Shown in pieces: positions 24,746-32,117 of a stretch of 54,700 bases of DNA. A program made the position numbers and the translations under genes. Position 1 is the first letter of the stretch, and each line of letters begins with the position of its first letter. Source of the stretch: Patescibacteria group bacterium (GTDB lineage Bacteria; Patescibacteriota; Patescibacteriia; WFTA01; S139-112); contig WFTB01000015.1 in NCBI GenBank assembly GCA_015485695.1, forward strand, positions 1-54,700, given 5' to 3'. Below the pieces are notes generated by a model that saw only the letters and a program-made list of their open reading frames with translations, did not search any database and had not been told where the DNA came from.

Positions 24746-24947
24746 CAAGGCACAGCCTTGCTCTTATTGGACTCGAACGGGCGAGGAGTCTTGTTGGGGA
24801 CAAGACACCGCAAGCCCAGGTCCGGAACGGCGAGTCCCTTCGGGCGTACAAGGCACAGCCTTGCTCTTATTGGACTCGAACGGGCGAGGAGTCTTGTTGG
24901 GGACAAGACACCGCAAGCCCAGGTCCGGAACGGCGAGTCCCTTCGGG
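24728..24947 (+). repeat. 103-bp tandem repeats downstream of tRNA-Arg
   Basis: Two identical 103-bp units begin at 24728 (inside the tRNA) and 24831, with a truncated third at 24934-24947. Each starts with the last 18 nt of tRNA-Arg (CGAGTCCCTTCGGGCGTA), then a hairpin CAAGGC-ACA-GCCTTG, then GGACTCGAAC, the exact reverse complement of the tRNA-Arg T-arm, GGGCGAGGA, a hairpin GTCTTG-TTGGGGA-CAAGAC and CCGCAAGCCCAGGT. The T-arm antisense and flanking core match the tRNA-Gly array; the hairpin stems differ in sequence but keep pairing. Confidence 0.92.
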
Positions 24948-25011
24948 TTGTTTTTGTTCGGTATTAGGGATTTGTCGGTTCACAAAACTGTTGTCAATTT
25001 AGATCTATCAT

Positions 25012-25084
25012 GCCCCTATAGCTCAGTTGGTAGAGCAGGAGACTCTTAATCTCTGTGTCCATGGTTCGAGTCCATGTGGGGGCA
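25012..25084 (+). tRNA. tRNA-Lys(CTT)
   Basis: A 73-nt cloverleaf: acceptor GCCCCTA/TGGGGGC, D-arm GCTCAGTTGGTAGAGC, anticodon stem GGAGA/TCTCT with loop CTCTTAA giving CTT, T-arm ATGG-TTCGAGT-CCAT, discriminator A. CCA is not encoded. Its trailer lacks the repeat element found after tRNA-Arg. Confidence 0.95.
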
Positions 25085-25092
25085 CAAACTTG

Positions 25093-25111
25093 CGCACGAT
25101 TGTTATGTGCG
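25093..25111 (+). terminator. Weak terminator after tRNA-Lys
   Basis: CGCAC-gattgttat-GTGCG followed by GTTTTGG. The stem is short and the T-run is only four, so this is a tentative call. Confidence 0.35.
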
Positions 25112-25220
25112 GTTTTGGAGTGAACGGTTTTCGGTATTTATATTATCTGATTGACGCATAACCATACTGCCTGGACTATTAGTTTGCGATTAAGTTTGTC
25201 GCGACATTTGTAGAATTTAT

Positions 25221-25478
25221 ATGCGCGTATTAATAGGTTTAATTGTGGCCGGAATAGGTTTTTTAATGGTTTGGAAGACGGACTGGATTGTTCGCAATTT
25301 CGGTTATATGGCATGGGCGGAGCGTTCCATGGGCATATTTGGAGGTACGAGAACAGTCATAAAGGTTATCGCGGTTATCGGAATTTTTTTTGGATTTCTC
25401 TATATGACAAACCAGTTGGACGGGTTTTTGGATTTTGTTTTCGGGTGGATATTGCCTGAAGCGTTGAAAAATAATTAA
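25221..25478 (+). CDS. Small two-helix membrane protein of unknown function
   Basis: An 85-residue protein with two hydrophobic segments (about 1-19 and 44-64), a short loop rich in Trp and Gly (MAWAERSMGIFGG) and a final amphipathic segment. I do not recognise a family. A TAGAAT box ends 4 nt before the ATG, consistent with a very short leader. It sits within the tRNA cluster between tRNA-Lys and tRNA-Ala, followed after 18 bp by a perfect hairpin. Coding is supported by length, regular codon use and its placement between RNA genes with no competing frame. Confidence 0.65.
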   Translation: MRVLIGLIVAGIGFLMVWKTDWIVRNFGYMAWAERSMGIFGGTRTVIKVIAVIGIFFGFLYMTNQLDGFLDFVFGWILPEALKNN

Positions 25479-25496
25479 TTCCGTGCTAGAGTTGAT

Positions 25497-25520
25497 TTCG
25501 TACCGTTTGAGCGGTACGAA
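25497..25520 (+). terminator. Perfect 9-bp hairpin after the small membrane protein
   Basis: TTCGTACCG-TTTGAG-CGGTACGAA, a perfect stem with a 6-nt loop, starts 18 bp after the stop codon. No T-run follows (agagttt), so it may be a 3'-end stabilising or processing hairpin upstream of tRNA-Ala rather than a classical terminator. Confidence 0.45.
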
Positions 25521-25554
25521 AGAGTTTAACCAAAATAATCGGCAATCTCTATAA

Positions 25555-25628
25555 GGGCCTGTAGCTCAGCTGGCTAGAGCACCTGCTTTGCAAGCAGGGG
25601 GTCAAGGGTTCGAATCCCTTCAGGTCCA
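25555..25628 (+). tRNA. tRNA-Ala(TGC)
   Basis: A 74-nt cloverleaf: acceptor GGGCCTG/CAGGTCC with one wobble pair, anticodon stem CCTGC/GCAGG with loop TTTGCAA giving TGC, T-arm AAGGG-TTCGAAT-CCCTT, discriminator A, no encoded CCA. Confidence 0.96.
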
Positions 25629-25652
25629 CAAACGCAATATGTTCTCAGTCTT

Positions 25653-25719
25653 GCGCGCAATCTGATTATGTGTAAACCGTGTATTGCGCGTTATGTTACA
25701 TAATCGGTTGCGAGCGCGC
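25653..25719. other. Long imperfect inverted repeat between tRNA-Ala and tRNA-Phe
   Basis: The arms 25653-25675 and 25696-25719 share GCGCGC at the outside and ATTATGT/ACATAAT at the inside, with mismatches between, around a 20-nt loop. It has no adjacent T-run. Function unknown. Confidence 0.45.
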
Positions 25720-25775
25720 GTAACAATCGGAGTTAGTGGTTTTGAGGATTGTATTTTGCGATGTGTTCCTGATTA

Positions 25776-25847
25776 GCCTGGGTAGCTCAGTGGTAGAGCA
25801 CTGGCCTGAAAAGCCAGGTGTCGACAGTTCGATCCTGTCCCCAGGCA
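25776..25847 (+). tRNA. tRNA-Phe(GAA)
   Basis: A 72-nt cloverleaf: acceptor GCCTGGG/CCCAGGC, D-arm GCTCAGTGGTAGAGC, anticodon stem CTGGC/GCCAG with loop CTGAAAA giving GAA, T-arm GACAG-TTCGATC-CTGTC, discriminator A, no encoded CCA. Last gene of the tRNA cluster. Confidence 0.96.
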
Positions 25848-25864
25848 CAGTCAGAATGGTATAG

Positions 25865-25890
25865 AAAACTCCGCATCCACGGAGTTTTTT
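25865..25890 (+). terminator. Strong rho-independent terminator after tRNA-Phe
   Basis: AAAACTCCG-CATCCA-CGGAGTTTT is a perfect 9-bp stem ending in a run of six T, 17 bp after the tRNA. It closes the tRNA cluster before the glycan locus. Confidence 0.9.
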
Positions 25891-26052
25891 GTTTGCTATT
25901 ACTTTGGTATTTCTATATTATTATCGTATCGTAAACAGGTTGAAATCTCATTTTTAATCCGCGATAATTCCCAGATTCCTATTTTCGCGTAAAAACGAGT
26001 CAATAATAAGCGATTTTTGTTAGCGATAAATTTCCGGCGATTTTTGGAATAT

Positions 26053-26991
26053 ATGTTTTTTGTTCGACGGTTAAAGCACGAGTTGTTTAATATAAGGAAA
26101 GCTTTTTTGGATTTCGGAATAGGGTGGGAGTATTTATATTATAAGAACATAATATCTCGAAGAGTTGATTATTTTAAAGAGCCGATAGAGCGTCCGGTAA
26201 CTTGTGGCGATTTTTCCATGCATGTTTTGTTCGGGCATCGGTATGTTCACATGGCTTTATGGTCGCTTTTCAGTTTTTATTCGACTTCATCATGCATAGG
26301 TCTTCTTTATATACACAGCGATGGAACTCTTACGGACGCTGATTTGAGTTTGTTGAAACGTTTTTTCCCGAATGCGAAATTCATTAATCCGAAAACGGTA
26401 ATCGAAGACAACAAGAAAAAATTCGAAGAACACCCGATTATAAAAAAATTTCGCGAGAAACACGAGGACAGTTTCTTCGTAACGCAGTTAATCGACCCAT
26501 ACATGGTTTCGCAATCTCGGAATGTTCTTTTTTTTGATGTCGATATTTTGTGGTTTGCGGATTCGCGCGTCATTCGAGAAGCGGTTGAACATGGATGCCC
26601 CAACTCCTATCTTATGGATGCGGGTCGCGTATATGATTCGTGTCGATTGGAAAATACCGTAACATTTAAAGATGGCTCCGTGCTCAATCCGCTATATTCG
26701 AGATTCAACAGCGGTATTGTGCTTTTTAACAAGAAAAATTTCAACTTGGAGCGATTGTCGGATTTTGTTGACCGTATTGATATGATGAGACCGGAGAGCA
26801 GGCATTGGGTAGAACAGTCCGGATACGCCTACAGCCTTGAGAATCTGAAAACGTTCCCGATATCAAAATATATAATAAAAGGAGAAGTTAAAGATGGTAC
26901 GGTCGTAAAACACTACACCGGTCCCAGAAGAGTTGAGTTTTTCGCGAAGGGAATTCCAATTTTAATGAATTTGACATCAGATATCACATAG
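26053..26991 (+). CDS. GT-A-fold glycosyltransferase-like protein
   Basis: A 312-residue protein from ATG 26053 (the frame is open from TTG 26017). The central motif FFDVDILWF contains a DxD metal and nucleotide-sugar binding signature, and NSGIVLFNKK further on is the pattern seen in GT8/GT32-like and nucleotide-diphospho-sugar transferase families. A late conserved-looking HYTGPRR may contribute the metal-binding histidine. It probably transfers a sugar in surface glycan synthesis; donor and acceptor are unknown. It is the first gene of the plus-strand arm of the glycan locus, 56 bp before the GtrA-GT4 fusion. Confidence 0.65.
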   Translation: MFFVRRLKHELFNIRKAFLDFGIGWEYLYYKNIISRRVDYFKEPIERPVTCGDFSMHVLFGHRYVHMALWSLFSFYSTSSCIGLLYIHSDGTLTDADLSLLKRFFPNAKFINPKTVIEDNKKKFEEHPIIKKFREKHEDSFFVTQLIDPYMVSQSRNVLFFDVDILWFADSRVIREAVEHGCPNSYLMDAGRVYDSCRLENTVTFKDGSVLNPLYSRFNSGIVLFNKKNFNLERLSDFVDRIDMMRPESRHWVEQSGYAYSLENLKTFPISKYIIKGEVKDGTVVKHYTGPRRVEFFAKGIPILMNLTSDIT

Positions 26992-27012
26992 AGTCGGTTG
27001 CTTTTGTTGATT

Positions 27013-27040
27013 TTGAATTGTTTTAAATTTTACAGATAAT
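27013..27040 (+). promoter_or_regulatory. Putative promoter of the GtrA-GT4 gene
   Basis: TTGAAT at 27013-27018 and GATAAT at 27035-27040 with a 16-bp spacer. The -10 box ends 7 nt before ATG 27048, so the transcript would be leaderless. Confidence 0.5.
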
Positions 27041-27047
27041 TTATCGC

Positions 27048-28610
27048 ATGTTTCATAAAAAATATAAGCTCATAAGCGATTATTTTTTTCGACACCAATT
27101 CGCTCGTTTTGCGGTTGTCGGGAGTGTTTCCGCGATTGTTGACTTTGGAATACTTGCGTTATTGACCGAATTGTTCGGTGTGCACTACCTTGTTTCAGCG
27201 ACAATTTCGTTTGTTATTGCAAATGCCGTCAATTTTGTTCTGAGTAAATATTGGACATTTGCCGGAAATGACAATCGAATATCCAGACAATATCCGATAT
27301 TTTTTGCAGTTAGTGTTGCCGGTCTTTTGATAAATAACGGGATTCTTTTTATCGGTGTCGAGATTTTCTCGATTTATTATATTTTCAGCAAAGCAATAGC
27401 CACCGTCATCGTCATGTTTTGGAATTTCTTTATGAACAAGCACATAACATTCTCGGACAGCGAAAGAGTCGTGAAAGGAATGCGTATTTGTTTTTTCAAC
27501 ACCGGATTTTTACCAAGTATTGGCGGAGTAGCGACGTTTAGCCATGAATGGGCCATGGCAACGGTGGCGCACCCCGACGTTGAAAGCGTAAAGGTTATAG
27601 CGTTCGGAAACCCGAGCCCGAGAATAGAGAAGCGCAAGAACAATATGGAAATACGGACGTACAAGACAAGGTCGCCATTAGCGACCGGCGCGCTTGTTCT
27701 GAATCACATGATTAGAAATATTTCGCATGACGTATTTCACTCAACCAATCTTTTCCCGGTTGGTTTTTGGGTCGTGTTTTGGTCTAAGATTTTGAGAAAA
27801 AAAAGCGCAATAACATTTCATGGCACGGACGCTTGCACCGTTTCGGGTTCTCGAATCACAAAATTATTAAAGCGTTGGGCAATAGTTAGAGCGAACTATT
27901 CGTTTGCGGTAAGCGAATCAACGCGAGAAAAAGCGAAGCAAGCGCTTGGATATTCGAACGCCTCGGTCCATGTCGTGTACTCGGGAATACCGGTAAATAC
28001 TCTGAAATCAAACGCCTCGTACGAAAACACAAAGTGCATCATGGAAAAAGCGGGTATTTCGAACTCGGATTTTGTTGTTATGTGCGTAAACCAGCTAATC
28101 AATAGAAAAGGCGTGGATTATTTAATAAAAGCGATAGATTCGATTGACGATTTGAGCGTAAAACTGATTGTAATAGGAGATGGTCCCGAGAAGAATCGAT
28201 TGAGAGATTTGGTGTCGATTCTAAACCTCGAATCGCGTGTTGTGTTTCTCGGTAAAGTACCGAGCGTATTGCCATATTATAGAATCGCTCATGTGTGCGC
28301 GCTTGCGTCTTTTTCGATCGAAGAAGACGGAGATTATGAAGGCCTTGGTCTTTCATTGCTGGAAGCTCAATACATGGGAATTCCGGTTATCGGTACAAAT
28401 TCCGGAGGTATTCCGGAAGCGGTGCTTGACGGATTGTCCGGGTTTATCGTTCCGGAAAAAAACAGCAAAGCAATAGCCGAAAAAATAACACAACTGAAAA
28501 ACGACATGAATCTTTATAAAAAAATGAGTGACAAAGCAAAGGAATTCATATTAGAAGTATTCGACCCCCAACGAAACATTGATAAATATATAAAAATACT
28601 GTTAAATTAA
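27048..28610 (+). CDS. GtrA-like membrane domain fused to GT4 glycosyltransferase
   Basis: A 520-residue protein. Residues 8-138 are a GtrA-type four-helix membrane domain (FRHQFARFAVVGSVSAIVDFG, NFVLSKYWTF, FFMNKHITF), a family thought to help move or present lipid-linked sugars. Residues 146-520 form a complete GT-B-fold GT4 transferase: GGVATFSHEW at the donor/acceptor cleft, FHGTDA, VYSGIPV, INRKGVDYL and the EX7E-type region EEDGDYEGLGLSLLEA. GtrA and the transferase are usually separate proteins, so the fusion suggests a membrane-tethered enzyme acting on a lipid-linked glycan. An internal ATG (27481) could start the transferase alone. The downstream neighbour is gmd1. Confidence 0.88.
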   Translation: MFHKKYKLISDYFFRHQFARFAVVGSVSAIVDFGILALLTELFGVHYLVSATISFVIANAVNFVLSKYWTFAGNDNRISRQYPIFFAVSVAGLLINNGILFIGVEIFSIYYIFSKAIATVIVMFWNFFMNKHITFSDSERVVKGMRICFFNTGFLPSIGGVATFSHEWAMATVAHPDVESVKVIAFGNPSPRIEKRKNNMEIRTYKTRSPLATGALVLNHMIRNISHDVFHSTNLFPVGFWVVFWSKILRKKSAITFHGTDACTVSGSRITKLLKRWAIVRANYSFAVSESTREKAKQALGYSNASVHVVYSGIPVNTLKSNASYENTKCIMEKAGISNSDFVVMCVNQLINRKGVDYLIKAIDSIDDLSVKLIVIGDGPEKNRLRDLVSILNLESRVVFLGKVPSVLPYYRIAHVCALASFSIEEDGDYEGLGLSLLEAQYMGIPVIGTNSGGIPEAVLDGLSGFIVPEKNSKAIAEKITQLKNDMNLYKKMSDKAKEFILEVFDPQRNIDKYIKILLN

Positions 28611-28650
28611 TATAGCGTGAAATTAAACTTCAAATAACATAATTTAAATT

Positions 28651-29685
28651 ATGAAAAAAGCTCTTATCACAGGAATAACCGGTCAAGACGGTTTTTTTCT
28701 TTCCAAACAGCTCCTTGAAAAAGGGTACGAAGTACATGGTCTTGTCCGCAATGATTCGCGGCAGTGTCTTGGTTCACTCAGGTGTTTGCCACGCGAATTG
28801 AGTGATGAATTGTCACTTCATAAGTGCGATATTACGGACCATGAAACGGTAATGGTTATTCTAAAGGATGAGCAGTTTGACGAAATCTATCATTTGTCGG
28901 CGCAAAGTTTTGTGGGACATAGCTTTGACCAGCCACGTATTACGAACAACACAAACATTGGCGGTACGCAAAATGTCGTTGACGCCATCAGGCTTTTCTA
29001 TCCCCATACTAAGTTGTATTTCGCCGCTACGTCGGAACTCTTTGGTAGAGCGGTTGAGTCGCCACAAAACGAGAATACTCCATTTTACCCTAGGAGCCCA
29101 TACGGGATTAGCAAGCTCGCGGGATATTGGATAGTTAAAAACAACAGAGAAGGGTATGGTCTGTGGGGAGTTAATGGAATATTATTTAATCATGAATCAG
29201 AGTTGCGGGGAGAAAAATTTGTCACTCGCAAAATTACAAAATCGATTGCGTCGATTGTAACTGGCGCGCAAGATGAGCTTAGAATCGGAAACTTGAATAT
29301 AAAGCGTGACTGGGGGTTTTCCGGCGATTATGTAGACGCAATGTGGCGCATGTTGCAACACGATATTCCCGATGATTATGTTATTGCTACAGGGGAAAAT
29401 TACAGTTTGCGTGAATTTACGGAACGTGCGTTCAAAGTGGTTGATGTTGATATTGTTTGGGAGGGTGAGGGAGTAAATGAGGTGGGAAGAGATGCAAGCA
29501 CGGGCAGGGTGTTGGTCAGAGTTGACCCGGAATTTTTCCGTCCGGCCGAAAATGAATGTGTCTTGGGAGATTGCACGAAAGCGCGCAAGGTGCTTGGTTG
29601 GAAACCAACACTGGGCTTTGATCGATTAATCGAACGGATGGTAAAAGCCGATTTGAAATTTATGAAAAAAACATCATATGTTTAG
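28651..29685 (+). CDS. gmd: GDP-mannose 4,6-dehydratase paralog 1
   Basis: A 344-residue extended SDR with [17 protein letters not shown] at the NADP site, ATSELFG at the catalytic Ser/Thr-Glu region, YGISK (Tyr/Lys) and the Gmd landmarks NHESELRGEKFVTRKI and KRDWGFSGDYVDAMW. Gmd converts GDP-D-mannose into GDP-4-keto-6-deoxymannose, precursor of GDP-fucose, GDP-rhamnose, GDP-perosamine and related sugars. The second paralog at 44.2 kb has the standard SSSEMFG; here it is ATSELFG and the N-terminal third diverges, so this copy may serve a different GDP-sugar branch or be a Gmd-like reductase. A CATAAT box ends 7 nt before the ATG. Confidence 0.85.
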   Translation: MKKALITGITGQDGFFLSKQLLEKGYEVHGLVRNDSRQCLGSLRCLPRELSDELSLHKCDITDHETVMVILKDEQFDEIYHLSAQSFVGHSFDQPRITNNTNIGGTQNVVDAIRLFYPHTKLYFAATSELFGRAVESPQNENTPFYPRSPYGISKLAGYWIVKNNREGYGLWGVNGILFNHESELRGEKFVTRKITKSIASIVTGAQDELRIGNLNIKRDWGFSGDYVDAMWRMLQHDIPDDYVIATGENYSLREFTERAFKVVDVDIVWEGEGVNEVGRDASTGRVLVRVDPEFFRPAENECVLGDCTKARKVLGWKPTLGFDRLIERMVKADLKFMKKTSYV

Positions 29686-29773
29686 ACTTGGAAAATATAC
29701 TCAATGGAGCGAACTGTTTTTTAAACACATGACAGTTGAAGAGGCGATTTTGCGATTGATTATTTTTTTGTAA
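29678..29773 (+). CDS. 31-codon ORF overlapping the end of gmd1
   Basis: An ATG inside the last codons of gmd1 opens a 31-codon frame with a charged start (MFRLGKYTQWSELFF) and a hydrophobic end (ILRLIIFL). It could be the remaining N-terminus of a lost glycan gene or a small peptide; it may also be chance. It ends 15 bp before the next glycosyltransferase. No homology is recognised. Confidence 0.25.
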   Translation: MFRLGKYTQWSELFFKHMTVEEAILRLIIFL

Positions 29774-29788
29774 CGTATAAAATTATTT

Positions 29789-30904
29789 ATGGGAAAACAA
29801 AAAAAATATCGCGTACTGGCTCTTTCGAATAATCTTGACGAACACGCAGGATGGGGCAGATATTCATGGAATATTATCAAAAGACTTATCGATAATCGGG
29901 ACGTTGAAATACGCGTACTCGTAGCAAGAGGAAGTGATAAGGCGGTGGAAGAAGTGTGTTTGCCCGGGAGTTTCAACTTTTTGTCCATGCTTCGCGCGGT
30001 TAAGGACATTCGTCGCGCCGTTAAGTCGGTTGATATCGTCCACGCTTTTGACGGATTTCCTTACGGCGTGTTGGCTTATCTTGGCATTATGGGTATGCGC
30101 AACAAGCGACTCATTATCAATGGAGTCGGCACATACTCGGTACGACCGTTACTGAGTCCGGTGAAGGGGTGGCTTCTGAAAAAAGCGTATCGTCGCGCCG
30201 ACCATATTTTGTGCATTAGCAATTACACTTTGTCGCGTATAAAAAAATACGTACCCGAACTTTCAAATTTATCGGTGGTGCATCTTGGCGTTGACGCCAA
30301 TGTATTCACAGGCAATAAATCAAAAAAGAAAAAGAACAATAGTCCGCATTTGCTGGTTACGGGCGAAATTAAAAGTCGAAAAGGTCAATACTACACGGTT
30401 CGGGCGGTTGATATTTTGAAGAAAAAGTATCCCGACGTTAAACTTACCATTATAGGGTATATCGGATCCGGCGCATATTATAAAAAAATTCAAGACTATA
30501 TCGCAGAGCGTGATTTAAGCGGTAATATTCGTTTTTTGCGTGGGATTACGGACGAAGAATTGGCAAAAGAGTATCAGAGCGCGGATATCTATGTGATGCC
30601 ATCGCTTTCGCGCGGAGAGAATTTTGAAGGATTTGGTTTGGTGTACTTGGAAGCCGGTTTATACGGGGTTCCATCCATAGGCAGTCGCAACTCCGGCGCC
30701 GAAGACGCAATAATTGACGGCAAAACGGGGTATTTAATCGAGCAAGAATCCGCGGAAGAAATAGCGCGAGCCGTTGAGAAGATATTTTCGCGTGATAATT
30801 ACGACGCTTTGTCACAACAAGCGCGATTGTTTGCTCAAAAATTCACCTGGGATAAAACCGTTGCCGGATGTATTCAAGCCTATGAACATAGTAATAGCAA
30901 GTGA
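29789..30904 (+). CDS. GT4-family glycosyltransferase
   Basis: A 371-residue GT-B enzyme: N-terminal NLDEHAGWGRYSWNII (glycine-rich acceptor-domain loop), HAFDGFPYGVLAY, ISNYTLSRIKKYVP, VVHLGVD at the domain junction, and the C-terminal donor site SRGENFEGFGLVYLEAGLYG (EX7E pattern) with GTP-sugar-type VTGEIKSRKGQ. It transfers a nucleotide-activated sugar with retention of configuration in surface glycan synthesis; donor unknown. A TATAAA box ends 7 nt before the ATG. It overlaps the next gene by 23 bp, which indicates translational coupling. Confidence 0.9.
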   Translation: MGKQKKYRVLALSNNLDEHAGWGRYSWNIIKRLIDNRDVEIRVLVARGSDKAVEEVCLPGSFNFLSMLRAVKDIRRAVKSVDIVHAFDGFPYGVLAYLGIMGMRNKRLIINGVGTYSVRPLLSPVKGWLLKKAYRRADHILCISNYTLSRIKKYVPELSNLSVVHLGVDANVFTGNKSKKKKNNSPHLLVTGEIKSRKGQYYTVRAVDILKKKYPDVKLTIIGYIGSGAYYKKIQDYIAERDLSGNIRFLRGITDEELAKEYQSADIYVMPSLSRGENFEGFGLVYLEAGLYGVPSIGSRNSGAEDAIIDGKTGYLIEQESAEEIARAVEKIFSRDNYDALSQQARLFAQKFTWDKTVAGCIQAYEHSNSK

Positions 30905-32117
30905 CCAATTTCCGACCGAACAGTGTGGCGGAGCTGCAAGTGTTGCCGGTATGCACGCAAAAGAATTGGCTCGTCGAGGGTTAAATGTGCGCATATTCAC
31001 GACAACACAAAACAAATCTGACGTTGGAGTCGTTCGTTTTGACGGTATGGATGTTTTTCGCGCGTATTCCAAATATCCCGAACGTTGGCGCGCTTGGAGA
31101 AGTGTAAATAACCCTTCGGTCGTGAATAAATTCAAAGATATCCTTGATGACATGAAACCGGATATTGTTCACTTTCACAATGTTCACCATCACATATCTT
31201 ACGCTTCAATCAAATCCGCCAAGACGAGAAGTCCGAAAGTGTTTTTGACTCTGCACGATGTCATGAGTTTCCATTTTGGAAAATTGTGCGAAAAATCGTT
31301 TATTCGACCGGAAGATACGTCGGTAAGAGACGTGTTCGATTATAAGATAAGCGCTCTGGATAATATTCGCCTGTCCAAAAAACGATACAATCCGTTTAGA
31401 AACATGGCTATTAAAAAATATCTTGGCTTTGCGGACAAACTGATAGCGGTTAGCCGAGCGCTAAAAGACGCGGTTGGGCAAAACGGCATATCAAATGTTG
31501 AAGTTATTCGCAACGGCATAGATGCGGAAAATTGGGTAATTGACGAATCTGAAGCCACAAACCTAAAACAACAACTCAATATACGCGAAAGACCGACAAT
31601 CCTGTTCGTTGGTCGTCTGACCGGAGCAAAGGGTGGAGATGTTATGTTAAAGGCTCTCGATATGATAATCAGAAAAGTCCCAAAAGCGGTATTGCTGGTT
31701 GTCGGTGATGGTGGTCGCGCGTATAAGAATCGCTTTCAGGGCAAAATTGATTATGTGCGTTTCGTTCCGTCGGTTGCTTATTCGGAAATCAAAAAATACT
31801 ATCACTGCTCCGACGTCGTGGTTGTGCCTTCATTATGTTTTGATTCGTTCCCGACGGTCAATTTGGAGGCCATGGCATGCGCGAAACCGGTGGTTGCGAC
31901 TCACTTTGGCGGGAGCCCCGAAGCGGTTGAACACGAAAATACCGGATATGTGGTTAATCCTTTGAATATTGAAAGTCTGTCGAGTTGCGTAATTGATTTG
32001 CTTTTGGATACTGAAAAAGCCAAAAGGTTTGGGGAGGCCGGGCGACAAAAAGTTCTAGGGGAGCTTAATTTGGTTTCGCACGTTGATTCGCTTTACAACT
32101 TGTATAAATCCGTTTAG
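30882..32117 (+). CDS. GT4-family glycosyltransferase
   Basis: A 411-residue GT-B enzyme starting MNIVIASDQFPTEQCGGAA; the frame is open further upstream but this start matches the family. Motifs: HFHNVHHHISYAS, LTLHDVMSFHFGKLC, IRNGIDAENW, FVGRLTGAKGGDVML and the donor site DSFPTVNLEAMACAKPV, with EX7E. The segment after LTLHD contains an extended Cys-containing loop often seen in transferases of capsule loci. It is the last gene of the plus arm. Its final 53 bp overlap, tail to tail, the last gene of the minus arm. Confidence 0.88.
   Translation: MNIVIASDQFPTEQCGGAASVAGMHAKELARRGLNVRIFTTTQNKSDVGVVRFDGMDVFRAYSKYPERWRAWRSVNNPSVVNKFKDILDDMKPDIVHFHNVHHHISYASIKSAKTRSPKVFLTLHDVMSFHFGKLCEKSFIRPEDTSVRDVFDYKISALDNIRLSKKRYNPFRNMAIKKYLGFADKLIAVSRALKDAVGQNGISNVEVIRNGIDAENWVIDESEATNLKQQLNIRERPTILFVGRLTGAKGGDVMLKALDMIIRKVPKAVLLVVGDGGRAYKNRFQGKIDYVRFVPSVAYSEIKKYYHCSDVVVVPSLCFDSFPTVNLEAMACAKPVVATHFGGSPEAVEHENTGYVVNPLNIESLSSCVIDLLLDTEKAKRFGEAGRQKVLGELNLVSHVDSLYNLYKSV

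Noticed and set aside
24780-24945. Additional tRNA genes inside the 103-bp repeats
   Set aside because: An anticodon-arm-like hairpin exists but there is no D-arm, no acceptor stem and only partial T-arm sequence.
24758-25049. Short plus-strand ORFs over the repeats encoding repeated MLLLDSNGRG peptides
   Set aside because: They run through non-coding tandem repeats and tRNA sequence, so they are by-products of the repeat.
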